From Zhenpiania hominis (GTDB lineage: Bacteria > Bacillota > Clostridia > Peptostreptococcales > Anaerovoracaceae), in NCBI RefSeq assembly GCF_014333425.1, contig NZ_JACRYT010000002.1, positions 62,001 through 126,000 of the forward strand: a DNA stretch of 64,000 nt, in the 5' to 3' direction. Every line of letters begins with the position of its first letter. The stretch's first letter is position 1. Below, one piece after another: positions 20,010 to 28,911 of the stretch. The position numbers were made by a program, and so were the translations under genes. A model generated the notes under the pieces. That model was not told the DNA's origin, searched no databases, and worked only from the letters and a program-made list of their open reading frames with translations.

Positions 20010-20037
20010 ATATTACCATACTTTTTCAGAATTGCAA
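20010..20037 (-). promoter_or_regulatory. Candidate promoter of thlA
   Basis: Minus-strand TTGCAA (20032-20037), 16 bases, then TAATAT (20010-20015). The start site would be near 20003, leaving an untranslated leader of about 80 bases that includes a GCGC-N5-GCGC hairpin at 19943-19955. Confidence 0.6.
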
Positions 20038-20054
20038 GAGTTTTTGGCAAAAAT

Positions 20055-20072
20055 CTGTTAATATTTTAACAA
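20055..20072. promoter_or_regulatory. Rex-like operator upstream of the thlA -35
   Basis: CTGTTAATATTTTAACAA matches 13 of 14 fixed positions of TTGTTAANNNNTTAACAA and is a near-perfect palindrome. It lies about 18 bases upstream of the -35 box. Confidence 0.65.
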
Positions 20073-20092
20073 CTTTTTTCAAAGCCGCTAAA

Positions 20093-21025
20093 TTACTTAA
20101 ATGCCGCGATATATTTTTCAATCATCTTCACCGGCTTGTACGACAGCTTCGCTTTACGTAAATTCGGGATTCCCATGTCCTCCTCCCGGTTTACAAATTC
20201 CGTCGAATCCGGCATATTCCGGCAAAATTCATTGTTAATTGCCTGATAAAGTCCCCTAAAATTTGTGTTCGCTTTTTCGATATGCACGACCGCCGTATCC
20301 AAATTCAGTTGACCTCCCACCGTAAGCGCTTGCATTTTTCCATCAATCCGGATCGCGCCGCCCATATACCCGGCCTCCTCCATATGACAGAACACATCCG
20401 CCATTGCGTCTTCCTCCATTTTAAGAAGCTCCAACTCATGCCCAGAACGCTCTCTACTTCGGTTCAGTTCCCGGACAAATTCAATCGCCTCCCAGGCCAT
20501 ACCGGATGTAAGAGGAACATATTCATAAGAATAGTTCTTTCGAAAATAATTCAGATGATTCTTTTTAGAATGGTAGTCCCTTCCTTTTAGTTCAGCCAGA
20601 TCGCTGCGCCTGTAGACGTAATCGTAGTTGGGCCGGTCCTCCGAAAAATACATCTGGTCCGGGAACGCTTCTTCCAGCATCCCCAGCATATGCCCTGGAA
20701 CCAATCGCATCTGAAAGACGTGCCCTTCCGCTTCAAAACATTCCTTCGCGTCCAGAACAGCCTTACGAACACCATCAGGCTCATATCTCCCATCCTTTGT
20801 CAGCGGCGGCAGAAAAAACGGCTCGGCCGCCCCCTCTTCTTCCAAGTGACTTGCCCCCGCAAGCAGCAAATAGTCTCCCGATCGTTTCCAAGAGAAATTG
20901 TTAATATTCCGCCACATGTACAGCGAAGTAAAGGACAGCCCCGAGGTCTGGTAGTCATATCCCTTCAAATATTCCTCCAAAACGGCTCTGTCTTTTATAT
21001 GAATGCTTTTTTCAAATACAAACAT
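20093..21025 (-). CDS. DUF2156 family protein (GNAT-like)
   Basis: The protein belongs to the DUF2156 family, related to the C-terminal domain of phosphatidylglycerol lysyltransferase, which has a duplicated acetyltransferase-like fold. Clues are LSFTSLYMWRN at residues about 28-38, YHSKKNHLNYFRKNY in the middle, and the end with NNEFCRNMPDSTEFVNREEDMG then KLSYKPVKMIEKYIA. There are no transmembrane helices, so the flippase part of MprF is absent. The substrate is unknown. It starts two bases after the cysteine hydrolase stop and is probably in one operon with surE. Confidence 0.8.
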   Translation of the reverse strand: MFVFEKSIHIKDRAVLEEYLKGYDYQTSGLSFTSLYMWRNINNFSWKRSGDYLLLAGASHLEEEGAAEPFFLPPLTKDGRYEPDGVRKAVLDAKECFEAEGHVFQMRLVPGHMLGMLEEAFPDQMYFSEDRPNYDYVYRRSDLAELKGRDYHSKKNHLNYFRKNYSYEYVPLTSGMAWEAIEFVRELNRSRERSGHELELLKMEEDAMADVFCHMEEAGYMGGAIRIDGKMQALTVGGQLNLDTAVVHIEKANTNFRGLYQAINNEFCRNMPDSTEFVNREEDMGIPNLRKAKLSYKPVKMIEKYIAAFK

Positions 21026-21027
21026 CT

Positions 21028-21573
21028 CTATTTTACAATCGCCGAGATAGCCTTAAAGCCATCTGCCTTTGCTCCTCCCATCAATTCGTAAAGAATGGAT
21101 TCATAGGTGGTAACAGTAATTCCGGCAGCTGCCATTCGCTGCTGGCTGCACAAATTGTCCTGTTCCTTTCTGGAAGCAACACAATCCTGAATTACATATA
21201 CGTTATAACCGGCTTCCGCCAGCTGCAAAGCGGTCTGCTGCACGCAGATATGGGTCTCAATCCCAATCAAAATGACGGTTTTCTTTCCTGTTTCCGCCAG
21301 GGCTCGCGTAAAATCCGGCTCACCCATGGCGCTGAAGGTAATCTTTTCGATGGGTGAAAACGCGCCCAGCGCTTCGGCAACTTCCGGAACAGTAGGTCCC
21401 AGACCTTTTGTATACTGCTGAGTCACAAGCACCGGAATATTAAGGATACGGAGTCCCTCAGCCAGTTTTACGACTGTCTCCTGCAAATTCCGCGCATCTG
21501 CCATGGCTGGCAGCAACTTTGTCTGCAGATCAATCGCTACCAGTACGGCGTCTTCTTTTTTGATCAGGCTCAT
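21028..21573 (-). CDS. Isochorismatase-family cysteine hydrolase
   Basis: This is a small cysteine hydrolase of the isochorismatase/nicotinamidase fold, closest in look to YcaC-type proteins. The triad candidates are Asp in VLVAIDLQ, Lys in the IEKITFSAMGEP region, and Cys in GIETHICVQQTA. The start is ATG 21573, which shares ATGA with the surE stop and has GGAGG eight bases upstream. The substrate is unknown. Its coupling to surE (nucleotidase) and the sirtuin gene nearby hints at, but does not show, NAD or nucleotide salvage. Confidence 0.82.
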   Translation of the reverse strand: MSLIKKEDAVLVAIDLQTKLLPAMADARNLQETVVKLAEGLRILNIPVLVTQQYTKGLGPTVPEVAEALGAFSPIEKITFSAMGEPDFTRALAETGKKTVILIGIETHICVQQTALQLAEAGYNVYVIQDCVASRKEQDNLCSQQRMAAAGITVTTYESILYELMGGAKADGFKAISAIVK

Positions 21574-22334
21574 TCTGCCAGCCTCCATTTCTTTATTTCA
21601 TCCACCAGCTCATAGTCTGTCAAATCGTAATGCAGGGGAGTAATGCTGGCATATCCATCCTGCATGGATATTACATCAATATCATCAGGAAGACCTTCAT
21701 AAACGACCGGGTTTCCTTCATACCAGTACTGCGTCTTCCCGTTCTCGCCGGTTTTTGGGCGGAACCACTCCTTGTACTCCCGCATCCCCAGCCTTGTATA
21801 TTTTACACCCTTAATCTCCTCCTTCGGAAGATCCGGTGTGTTAATATTCAATACCGTTCGCGCGCTCATTTTTGAAAAGCCGTTCCTGCACGCGCCGAGG
21901 GCCAGATCGCAGGCCAGCTCAAAATGACTTGCCTTATGGCTGTTTACGGAAACAGCAACAGAAGGAATTCCGCAAAGCGACCCCTCAATGGCCGCGGATA
22001 CCGTTCCGGAATACAGAGTATCCGTCCCCAGATTTCCTCCCAGATTAATTCCGGAAAAGACCATATCGATCTTAATCCCCTGATCGTTTAAAATCTTTGT
22101 CCCAATTTTTACACAGTCAGCTGGGGTTCCCGTTGTTGCGTAAGCTTTTACCGCATGTTCAAAATCCGTTTCCTCCACTTCAATGGGCTTGCCCACTGTG
22201 ATCCCATGTCCGGACGCGCTTCGCTGCGTATGGGGCGCACAGACATAAATTTCCGCGGTCTGAGACAGCGCTTTTACCAGATTCCGAATACCGGAAGCCT
22301 CTATGCCGTCATCATTGGTTACTAAAATATTCAA
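21570..22334 (-). CDS. surE: 5'/3'-nucleotidase SurE
   Basis: SurE removes phosphate from nucleoside monophosphates and is a survival protein in stationary phase. The metal-binding N-terminus MNILVTNDDGI is intact. SGINLGGNLGTDTLYSGTVSAAIEG supplies the conserved Asn and Ser/Thr loop. The C-terminus has the usual tail TPLHYDLTDYELVDEI. The length of 254 residues is normal. It overlaps the cysteine hydrolase at ATGA. Confidence 0.95.
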   Translation of the reverse strand: MNILVTNDDGIEASGIRNLVKALSQTAEIYVCAPHTQRSASGHGITVGKPIEVEETDFEHAVKAYATTGTPADCVKIGTKILNDQGIKIDMVFSGINLGGNLGTDTLYSGTVSAAIEGSLCGIPSVAVSVNSHKASHFELACDLALGACRNGFSKMSARTVLNINTPDLPKEEIKGVKYTRLGMREYKEWFRPKTGENGKTQYWYEGNPVVYEGLPDDIDVISMQDGYASITPLHYDLTDYELVDEIKKWRLAE

Positions 22335-22459
22335 TCCACCCAGTCCCCTTTCTGCAAAATCAATACCATACGTCGCTATTATATCATAATCTAACCGGTT
22401 TAAGAATTCCCTTTTTTATCCCGAAACAAAAGACGAAAATTTCAGATATTTTTTTAAAC

Positions 22460-23194
22460 CTATTCCTTTCCGTCGCCCAGAACCTTTCCAATGGAATCAT
22501 TAATCACCAGCGTAGCCTTACTGTCATACTGGGTCTGCGATTTGTTGATCAAGATCAGATCCTTCCCCCGAAAGTATTGAATCAGCCCTGCCGCAGGATA
22601 TACCACAAGGGATGTGCCTCCGACGATTAGTGTATCCGCCTGTGAAATCGCATGAACCGCGCCCGAAATGACATCTTCGTCCAAAGCTTCTTCATAAAGA
22701 ACCACATCCGGCTTTACCACACCCCCGCAGGCTTGGCATTTGGGGACATTGCCGCTGCAGTGCGCCTCGTCCATAATGTAGTCCAGATCGTAGAAAGCGC
22801 CGCATTCCATGCAGTAATTTCGTAGCACAGAACCGTGGAGCTCATAAACTTTTTTGCTTCCCGCCTTCTGATGCAGTCCGTCAATATTCTGCGTCACAAC
22901 CGCCGTCAGTTTTCCCTTTTCCTCCAAGCGGGCCAGCGCAATATGCGCCTTATTCGGTTCTGCCTCCCGATAGATCAGATTGTTTTTATAATAGTCAAAA
23001 AAAGTTTCCATATTATTCATAAAAAACGAGTGGGACAGCATCGTTTCAGGAGATTTTCCATATTGGGAAACCGCCTGATAAAGACCGCTTTCCGAACGGA
23101 AATCCGGAATATTGCTTTCCGTGGATACTCCGGCTCCACCAAAAAAGACAATTCTCTCGCTGCGTTCTACAACTTCCTTTACCCTTGCATCCAT
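22460..23194 (-). CDS. cobB: NAD-dependent protein deacylase, Sir2 family
   Basis: The sirtuin removes acyl groups from lysines using NAD+. The NAD motif GAGVSTESNIPDFRSESGLY is at residues 20-39, TQNIDGLHQKAG and the catalytic His in ELHG follow. A structural zinc site is formed by CMEC and CQAC. Late motifs VGGTSLVVYPAAGL and LINKSQTQYDSKA are present. Reversible lysine acylation would fit an organism with high acetyl-CoA flux. Confidence 0.95.
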   Translation of the reverse strand: MDARVKEVVERSERIVFFGGAGVSTESNIPDFRSESGLYQAVSQYGKSPETMLSHSFFMNNMETFFDYYKNNLIYREAEPNKAHIALARLEEKGKLTAVVTQNIDGLHQKAGSKKVYELHGSVLRNYCMECGAFYDLDYIMDEAHCSGNVPKCQACGGVVKPDVVLYEEALDEDVISGAVHAISQADTLIVGGTSLVVYPAAGLIQYFRGKDLILINKSQTQYDSKATLVINDSIGKVLGDGKE

Positions 23195-23224
23195 TATGAC
23201 TCCTCCTCCCTTTGCCTTCCAACA

Positions 23225-23962
23225 TTATTCATCCAGCATTTCTACTTCCTGATAATCCTCCGGAATCTCGAAGAAAGCCTCCGGCACATTCTTATCCTCC
23301 AGTTTGGTAATCCGATCAATTTCTTGGTAGATCAGCTGATTTTCTTCGCCATCTTCTCCCTTCTGCTCCTGGAGAATAACAATCGCGTACAAATCGCCCT
23401 TGTCATCTACTAAATAACGTTTTTTGTAAAAATAGGTATCGACTTCGACAGTCTCGCCATCTTCCCCAAAGCCTTCCAATTCATATTCATCCTGATATTC
23501 ATCATAGGTCCAGGTCTTTCCGTCCAGCTCCATCTCGGAAGTCGTCACATATTCGAGTTCGATTTCCTCCCCGTAATCTTCCAGTTCATCTTTGGTATAT
23601 GCTTTCTGCGAATCGTCTATCGTATAATAGGCGTCGTCTTTTTCAATCTCTCGAAGCTCCGGTTCGGATTCACCGGTTGCCACAACCAGAGTCCCCTCCC
23701 CGTTTCGCCCTTCTGCTTTTACGCTTTCCATAGGCTCGCTTTCCTCATCCATTTGCTCCGAAACATTCGCTTCGTAATAATAGACGGCATCGTCCCCTTC
23801 TAACAGCTTATGATATTCATCCGCCACTCGGCCCGCGAAGGTTTTCTGGCTCTGTGTCTGGTTCTGAGCCGAATCGGTTTCGCCGTTTTCCTGTTTATTC
23901 CCGCACGCTGATATGGCAAAAATCATGCATACAGACAACGCAATCGCGATTGCTTTTTTCAT
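23225..23962 (-). CDS. Putative lipoprotein of unknown function
   Basis: The signal peptide ends in a lipobox (IFAISAC), so Cys is likely lipidated. The mature part is strongly acidic, with an N-terminal Gln/Thr/Ser linker and a middle rich in Glu, Asp and Tyr (YTIDDSQKAYTKDEL, YDEYQDEYEL). It ends PEAFFEIPEDYQEVEML, a pattern seen in LolA/YoeB-like lipoproteins of Clostridia, but I cannot name the family. The start is ATG 23962 (MKKAIAIALSV). It follows the zinc-ribbon membrane protein gene closely and may be cotranscribed. Confidence 0.65.
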   Translation of the reverse strand: MKKAIAIALSVCMIFAISACGNKQENGETDSAQNQTQSQKTFAGRVADEYHKLLEGDDAVYYYEANVSEQMDEESEPMESVKAEGRNGEGTLVVATGESEPELREIEKDDAYYTIDDSQKAYTKDELEDYGEEIELEYVTTSEMELDGKTWTYDEYQDEYELEGFGEDGETVEVDTYFYKKRYLVDDKGDLYAIVILQEQKGEDGEENQLIYQEIDRITKLEDKNVPEAFFEIPEDYQEVEMLDE

Positions 23963-24004
23963 AATCGTTCCTCTCTTTTCTGTAATTCCTTCAGACATAT
24001 TTTA

Positions 24005-25558
24005 TTAGAACAGCAGCATTGCCGCCAGGAAAATCAGAATGAAATAAAGCGCGGTTGCAGCGGCAATCAGGTAAAACTTTCGCTCTCTGTCAATGGTCAA
24101 TGCAGATTCCACAGCCGTTGTCATACTGATCACGGAAATTGCCGCGGCGATCATTGCCGCACAGGTTCCTACAGGCAAGGAAACTGCCAGCAAAATCACA
24201 GCAATCAGCATTAGGATCGCCCCGAAGATATTTGCCGCCCCGCAAGCCCCTGTCAGTTCTTTCAGCGAACATTCTCCTTGGAACAGTCTGCCTGCGGCGT
24301 AGAGAAGGGCAAGCCAAACCGCGTCAGCCACAACGCCGCACAGGAACACCTTCGCTCCAAATCCGAACGGATCTCCTCCAGCGATCCAAGTTCCCGCAAT
24401 TCCAAGAGTTGCCGTAAGCCTGCCCGTCAGAGCAGCCGCGACAACGGCCAGGATCACATCCTTTAGAATAAAGAAGCCGATTCCAGCCGTAAACGCATTT
24501 TCAGACGCCGCTTTTTCAATCGTTCCTATAGGCTTTACAAAAATATGTTTCACAATTTCCAGAACCATTCCCGGTTCCACCCTTTTCCTGCGCGGCTGCC
24601 GGGGAGCAACCTCACCGGTTGGCGTTCCACACGCGTCACAGAACGCGGCGCCTTGCGGAAGCCGTTTTCCACAAGCCATACAGAACAGCGGCGCTTCTTC
24701 CTGGTCTTCCTTCCGCTCATCAGATGATGACACAGACTCAAACGCCTGTCCCTCATCCCAGGTTTCCTCCGGCGCTTCCGGCGCAGGAGACTCCCAGGGC
24801 TCCGTCGAAGTTTCCGTTTCAAAGGAATCCGCATTTTCCTCCGGCTCGTTCTCCCAAGCTTCCGTCTCTTCCGCCAATTTTTCTTCCGGCTCAGTGCGGA
24901 ATTTGCTCTTCAACGCGGCTCCCAGCCCTGTTCTGGAAAAGAATCCGCCTTCTGCTTCAGAGTCTTCATCCTCCTGCGAATCCGCATCGTTTTCGAAAGC
25001 GTCAGACTCCTCAGCCTCTACCCCGGACATTGCCAAAGGTTCCGCGTCTTCCTTAAAGTCCGGCTCAGGCTGTTCCGCCTTCCAGTCCGCTTCTTCTTCC
25101 CATTCATCCTCCGCATCCCAGCTGCCGCGCTCCGGCTGCGCAGGCCAGAATAAAGGGCTATCTCCTTCTGGTTTCAAGGCATCCGGAATTTCCATATCAT
25201 CATCGGAAAGCCCATATGAAATTGCCGGCTTTTCTTCCTCTCCCTTATCTTCTGTGTCTGATTCCCCAGGGGTTTCCATTTCAAACGCCGCCGCTTCCTT
25301 CGGCTCTGAATGGTATGTATGATCGTCCCCCCTCCGCTCCGGTTTGACAAACACCATAGTCTGATCCAATCCCGTCCGCTCTGTCGCCTCTTCCGGTTCT
25401 TCCGTCTTTTCCATCTCCATCAGCTGCTCCAGATCCGTAAGCGCCTGCGCGTCTTCTTCTACATAATCTTCTGGCTCCGGATCCGCCACCAGCGCCCCAC
25501 AGTTCTCACAAAATCTGGAATCATCATCAATCCTTGCACCGCAATTTTCGCAATACAT
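24005..25558 (-). CDS. Zinc-ribbon membrane protein with acidic linker
   Basis: An N-terminal double-CxxC zinc ribbon (CENCGARIDDDSRFCENCG, residues 3-21) is followed by about 260 residues of Glu/Asp/Ser/Pro-rich disordered linker. A second ribbon follows at about residue 295 (CMACGKRLPQGAAFCDACG). The last 180 residues hold about five hydrophobic helices that resemble a Yip1-like membrane domain. Such proteins are common in Clostridia and have no assigned function. The promoter region contains a terminator-like hairpin just before the ribosome site. Confidence 0.75.
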   Translation of the reverse strand: MYCENCGARIDDDSRFCENCGALVADPEPEDYVEEDAQALTDLEQLMEMEKTEEPEEATERTGLDQTMVFVKPERRGDDHTYHSEPKEAAAFEMETPGESDTEDKGEEEKPAISYGLSDDDMEIPDALKPEGDSPLFWPAQPERGSWDAEDEWEEEADWKAEQPEPDFKEDAEPLAMSGVEAEESDAFENDADSQEDEDSEAEGGFFSRTGLGAALKSKFRTEPEEKLAEETEAWENEPEENADSFETETSTEPWESPAPEAPEETWDEGQAFESVSSSDERKEDQEEAPLFCMACGKRLPQGAAFCDACGTPTGEVAPRQPRRKRVEPGMVLEIVKHIFVKPIGTIEKAASENAFTAGIGFFILKDVILAVVAAALTGRLTATLGIAGTWIAGGDPFGFGAKVFLCGVVADAVWLALLYAAGRLFQGECSLKELTGACGAANIFGAILMLIAVILLAVSLPVGTCAAMIAAAISVISMTTAVESALTIDRERKFYLIAAATALYFILIFLAAMLLF

Positions 25559-25574
25559 ACTCCTACCTCCTTAA

Positions 25575-25716
25575 GAAAAAAAGGCCGAGAGCCTTCGCCC
25601 CCAACCCTTAGCACATCATTTATCAGCCAGTATCAACTGTCTATGGTTCTCTTTATGAAAGCATCCGTCTCCGCACGCTTTTAATTTACATTATCAGGTT
25701 TCCGCCTGTTTGTCAA
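25575..25716 (-). promoter_or_regulatory. Promoter and hairpin leader of the zinc-ribbon gene
   Basis: A strong promoter is seen on the minus strand: TTGACA (25711-25716), 17 bases, TAATGT (25688-25693). About 100 bases later AAGGC and GCCTT form a short hairpin (25581-25595) with a U-run, right before the AAGGAGG ribosome site. This could be an attenuator or the end of a short RNA. No known riboswitch class was recognised. Confidence 0.45.
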
Positions 25717-25759
25717 GGAATTCCGGGAAGCTATCACAGCTTCCACATGGAAAGAAAAC

Positions 25760-26470
25760 TTAGAAATCACCGTTTAAATAATTCATGTACGCGCTTTTAA
25801 TCTCCGCGTAATAACTTTTGCTAATCGGAATTTCCCGTCCGTCTTCAAAAAGAAATTTTTTCGCGTTCATCGACTGTACCCGAGTGATATTAACAACATA
25901 ACTATTATGGCATCTGAGAAACCTGCGATCGACCTGTGGGTCCATTTCCTCAAACTTCCCGTAATAAGTTACAACACCCTCTGTTGTGTGTACATGAATT
26001 CTGCGTTTTTCTTTTTCAAAATACAAGATCCGTTCCAAAGGAACCTTCTGAACCCCCTGCTTGTTCGCAATGACAAATTCCCTTCTAGTAGCCTGATCCA
26101 GTTTTTTCTCCGCGCGCCTGACCGCCTGTTTCAAACATTCGTCTTCAAACGGTTTTTTCAGAAGGTAGACATGATCAACTTCATATACCTCCTGGTAATA
26201 GGTATCCTTTGCTGAGATAAAAATAAGTTGTGAATCTGGCTGCATCTGCAGCACTTTCTTTCCGGCTTCAATACCAAAGCCTCCTTCTAATTCCACCTCC
26301 AGAAACACCATATTTGCCTCATCCGGATGCGCTGAAACATATTGTTCCAGGTCCGCTTTCCCCCTGAACAACTTCACTCCCTGTACCCCTTCCTCTGCAA
26401 TCGCAAGACTCTTTCTTTTCAGTTCTTCTGAAAAAGAAAGATCCGAATCACATATGAGCACTTTCCACAT
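25760..26470 (-). CDS. LytTR response regulator with Glu in place of phospho-Asp
   Basis: Residues 1-120 are a receiver domain (VLICDSD at the N-terminus, the conserved Lys in LLKKPF). Residues about 135-236 are a LytTR DNA-binding domain (RILYFEKEKRRIHVHT, then RRFLRCHNSYVVNITRV and ISKSYYAEIKSAYMNYL). It is a paralogue of the regulator at 32207-32917. At position 58 the phospho-acceptor Asp is replaced by Glu (MVFLEVEL against IVMLDVKL in the paralogue). Glu can mimic phospho-Asp, so this regulator may be active without a kinase. Its promoter carries a double 21-bp-spaced operator. Confidence 0.9.
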   Translation of the reverse strand: MWKVLICDSDLSFSEELKRKSLAIAEEGVQGVKLFRGKADLEQYVSAHPDEANMVFLEVELEGGFGIEAGKKVLQMQPDSQLIFISAKDTYYQEVYEVDHVYLLKKPFEDECLKQAVRRAEKKLDQATRREFVIANKQGVQKVPLERILYFEKEKRRIHVHTTEGVVTYYGKFEEMDPQVDRRFLRCHNSYVVNITRVQSMNAKKFLFEDGREIPISKSYYAEIKSAYMNYLNGDF

Positions 26471-26561
26471 GTTGTTCTCTTTGTCCTTTTCTACACCTTA
26501 ATACAAAATACGAAAATAATACGAAATACGAATAAATACGGGCACCCCGTATCTTAAAATA

Positions 26562-26624
26562 ATTTTACCATCTTTCCGGCAATTGTGCACGAATTGTAAT
26601 AAAAAGTGCGCAAAATGTAATAAA
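26562..26624 (-). promoter_or_regulatory. Promoter and twin LytTR-type operator of the Glu58 regulator
   Basis: On the minus strand TTTATTACA occurs at 26616-26624 and 26595-26603, exactly 21 bases apart. A -10 box TAAAAT (26562-26567) follows 27 bases later. LytTR proteins bind 9-base direct repeats at about two helical turns. The same arrangement precedes the paralogous regulator at 32.9 kb. An A/T-rich run with repeated ATACGAA lies between the -10 and the gene. Confidence 0.6.
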
Positions 26625-26667
26625 CGGACATTTGAAAGTACGGAAACGGAAAAGTCCAATTAGCCCC

Positions 26668-27405
26668 TTACAAATGAAACTCTGTAAGATGCTTCCAATA
26701 CCGCATCGGCATCCTGTTTTTCTGACAGCGTGGGTTAAGCCTTTCCCGAATCGCCATATTCTTAAAATAAGTTTTCCACATATTCTGATAGTCCTTTTCC
26801 TTCTTGGAAAAGGGGGCAAGTTCACGCCGCGTAAATCCCCGGACATACCACTCCCCCTGGTAAGCCGCAAGGGCTTTTCCCCGCCTCACATCATGTATAA
26901 GGAACGCTTCGTTTTTAAAGCGGTCACAGAAATGGGGCGCCAGAAATTCAACTACATCACACTGCGGCTCAATCGGGCTGTACAGCACCCCATTTTCCAA
27001 TTCGGAAAAGCGGACCAGTCCCTTTAGCTTATGAACTTCATTGTTTACCCTTTTCTCCGCCTCCTGCGCCGAGAAAACGATCGGATCCCCGTGAAGCAAA
27101 CTGATACAGGCTCCCCTTACAAATCCCAGGCGCACATAATTCAAAATTTTGCACTCCTTTTCCTTCACGTCAGAAGCAAACACTTTATAGATCCGTTTTA
27201 AATCGCCGGAAGAAATTTTCTTTTCAATCGCTTCATAAACGGTTATCGCTTTATCTGCGTCCGTTTCCACCTCCTGATATCCGCCCAGCATCGTTGACTG
27301 GTATTCTTCCCGCAAAAAAATTCCGCTGGCCTTTTCGGAATAATAATGATGATAAATACACGTCAGCACCCCTTCAAAGGTTCCGTCATACAGATAATCA
27401 ACCAT
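26668..27405 (-). CDS. TIGR03915-type DNA repair/metabolism partner protein
   Basis: The protein belongs to the TIGR03915 (DUF4130) family, found next to a radical-SAM protein (TIGR03916). The N-terminus VDYLYDGTFEGVLTCIYHHY and the C-terminus with YQNMWKTYFKNMAIRERLNPRCQKNRMP and RYWKHLTEF are typical. The family is predicted to act on DNA; its reaction is not established. It overlaps the radical-SAM gene by eight bases and is downstream in the same SOS-boxed operon. Confidence 0.82.
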   Translation of the reverse strand: MVDYLYDGTFEGVLTCIYHHYYSEKASGIFLREEYQSTMLGGYQEVETDADKAITVYEAIEKKISSGDLKRIYKVFASDVKEKECKILNYVRLGFVRGACISLLHGDPIVFSAQEAEKRVNNEVHKLKGLVRFSELENGVLYSPIEPQCDVVEFLAPHFCDRFKNEAFLIHDVRRGKALAAYQGEWYVRGFTRRELAPFSKKEKDYQNMWKTYFKNMAIRERLNPRCQKNRMPMRYWKHLTEFHL

Positions 27406-28855
27406 TTTTCAGCACCGTACCTTTCCTTTCTTTTCCAGACAACAGTCTTCCCTTTCCTTCATCAAACATTGACATTTGAATCCCATCGTTTATCTGCAAT
27501 ATTTGATTTTTTATGACTTCCGGCGTAAAAGTCTTTTCTCCGTAAAACTTACCGGAACAGGTCAGAAAATGTTTTGCTCTCTTCAGCACAACTCCCATTT
27601 TTTTTAAATCTTCATACTTCACTGCCGCGATCTTTCTCTGCCTGAGAATTCTCTGTGCCGAAACGGTTCCAACGCCTGGTATGCGCAGCAGCCGATCCAT
27701 AGACGCTTTATTCACTTCTACCGGGAACTGATCCAGATGCCGCAGCGCCCAGGATATTTTCGGATCTAAATCCGGATCCAGATTGGGATTTTCTTCATCC
27801 AATATTTCCGAAACCTCAAAGCCATAAAAACGCAGCAGCCAGTCCGCCTGATACAGGCGATGCTCTCTTCCAAGGGGCGGCGCAGTCAACACATCCGGCA
27901 AAATTGGAGATGGCAGCACCGGGATATACGCGCTATAATAAACCCGTTTCATCTTAAAGGTATGATATAGATTTTCAGTAGTGGTAAGAATCTGCCGATC
28001 GGTTTCCTGTCCAGCGCCGATAATCATTTGCGTTGTCTGTCCTGCCGGCGCGAATACTTCTTTTTGTCTTCGCCGCAGCATCAGTATTCCCGCAGAAGAG
28101 GAAAACCCGTCAGCATCACCCAGCTCACGAATATTTTGGCTGTCTTGGACCTGCCCCTGCCTTAGCGGAATTGATTTTCTTCCTGCTTCCAGATAATGAT
28201 CCGCGGAATTCAGCTTTTGCCCTTTGAACATCGTGCCCGGCCCTTTTAAGGCGTTTCTCTCAATCAGCGTATTCGTAATCTGACGCATAGGCGCGAATAT
28301 CTGTTTTGGTTTTTTCTGTGGGGCGAACAACTCCAAACTCTTACTGGTGGGCATTTCAATATTCACACTTAGCCGGTCCGCCACAAGACCAATCGCGTGT
28401 ACCAGCTCCTCCGAAACCCCCGGAATGATTTTCGCGTGAATATAGCCTGCAAATCCGTATTTTTCCCGCAGCAGCCGCAGGCAAGAAAGAATCCGTTCCG
28501 CCGTATAATCCGGCGATACCTCCACTGCCGAACTTAAAAACAGCCCTTCGATATAATTCCTCCTGTAAAACTCAATGGTCAGCTGCGCCAGCTCTTCCGG
28601 CTCAAAAGAAACCCGCTGCCCGTCGGCGCTCCTGCGGTTCACGCAATATTCACAGTCATAGACACATTTATTTGTAAACAGCACTTTCAAAAGGGAAATA
28701 CATCTTCCGTCCGCCGACCATGTATGGCAAATTCCCTCCGACGCCCCGCTTCCGATAGTACCGTTATTACGCCTTCCAACGCCGCTGCTGGAACAGGACA
28801 CGTCATATTTTGCACTGTCCGCGAGAATCTTCAATTTATCCAGCATAAGATTCAT
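27398..28855 (-). CDS. Radical-SAM DNA modification/repair protein (TIGR03916)
   Basis: The radical-SAM cluster motif is CVYDCEYC near residue 64, preceded by CHTWSADGRCISLLKVLFTNKC. Later motifs include ALKGPGTMFKGQKLNSADHY and a helix-hairpin-helix block (LLRIPGVGTVSAQRIL) near residue 390 that suits DNA binding. The start is taken at ATG 28855 (MNLMLDKLKIL), four bases after AGGAGG. The family's reaction is unknown; spore photoproduct lyase and similar enzymes show that radical-SAM repair of DNA is possible. Two LexA-type boxes overlap its promoter. Confidence 0.88.
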   Translation of the reverse strand: MNLMLDKLKILADSAKYDVSCSSSGVGRRNNGTIGSGASEGICHTWSADGRCISLLKVLFTNKCVYDCEYCVNRRSADGQRVSFEPEELAQLTIEFYRRNYIEGLFLSSAVEVSPDYTAERILSCLRLLREKYGFAGYIHAKIIPGVSEELVHAIGLVADRLSVNIEMPTSKSLELFAPQKKPKQIFAPMRQITNTLIERNALKGPGTMFKGQKLNSADHYLEAGRKSIPLRQGQVQDSQNIRELGDADGFSSSAGILMLRRRQKEVFAPAGQTTQMIIGAGQETDRQILTTTENLYHTFKMKRVYYSAYIPVLPSPILPDVLTAPPLGREHRLYQADWLLRFYGFEVSEILDEENPNLDPDLDPKISWALRHLDQFPVEVNKASMDRLLRIPGVGTVSAQRILRQRKIAAVKYEDLKKMGVVLKRAKHFLTCSGKFYGEKTFTPEVIKNQILQINDGIQMSMFDEGKGRLLSGKERKGTVLKNG

Positions 28856-28897
28856 GCCGCCGCCTCCTATCACTTCCTTCTTTTAATCCACGCAAAA

Positions 28898-28909
28898 GAA
28901 CTTATGTTC
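28898..28909. promoter_or_regulatory. SOS (LexA) box, promoter-proximal
   Basis: GAACTTATGTTC matches the Gram-positive LexA pattern GAAC-N4-GTTC. It lies immediately downstream of the -10 box of the radical-SAM operon. Confidence 0.75.
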
Positions 28910-28911
28910 TT

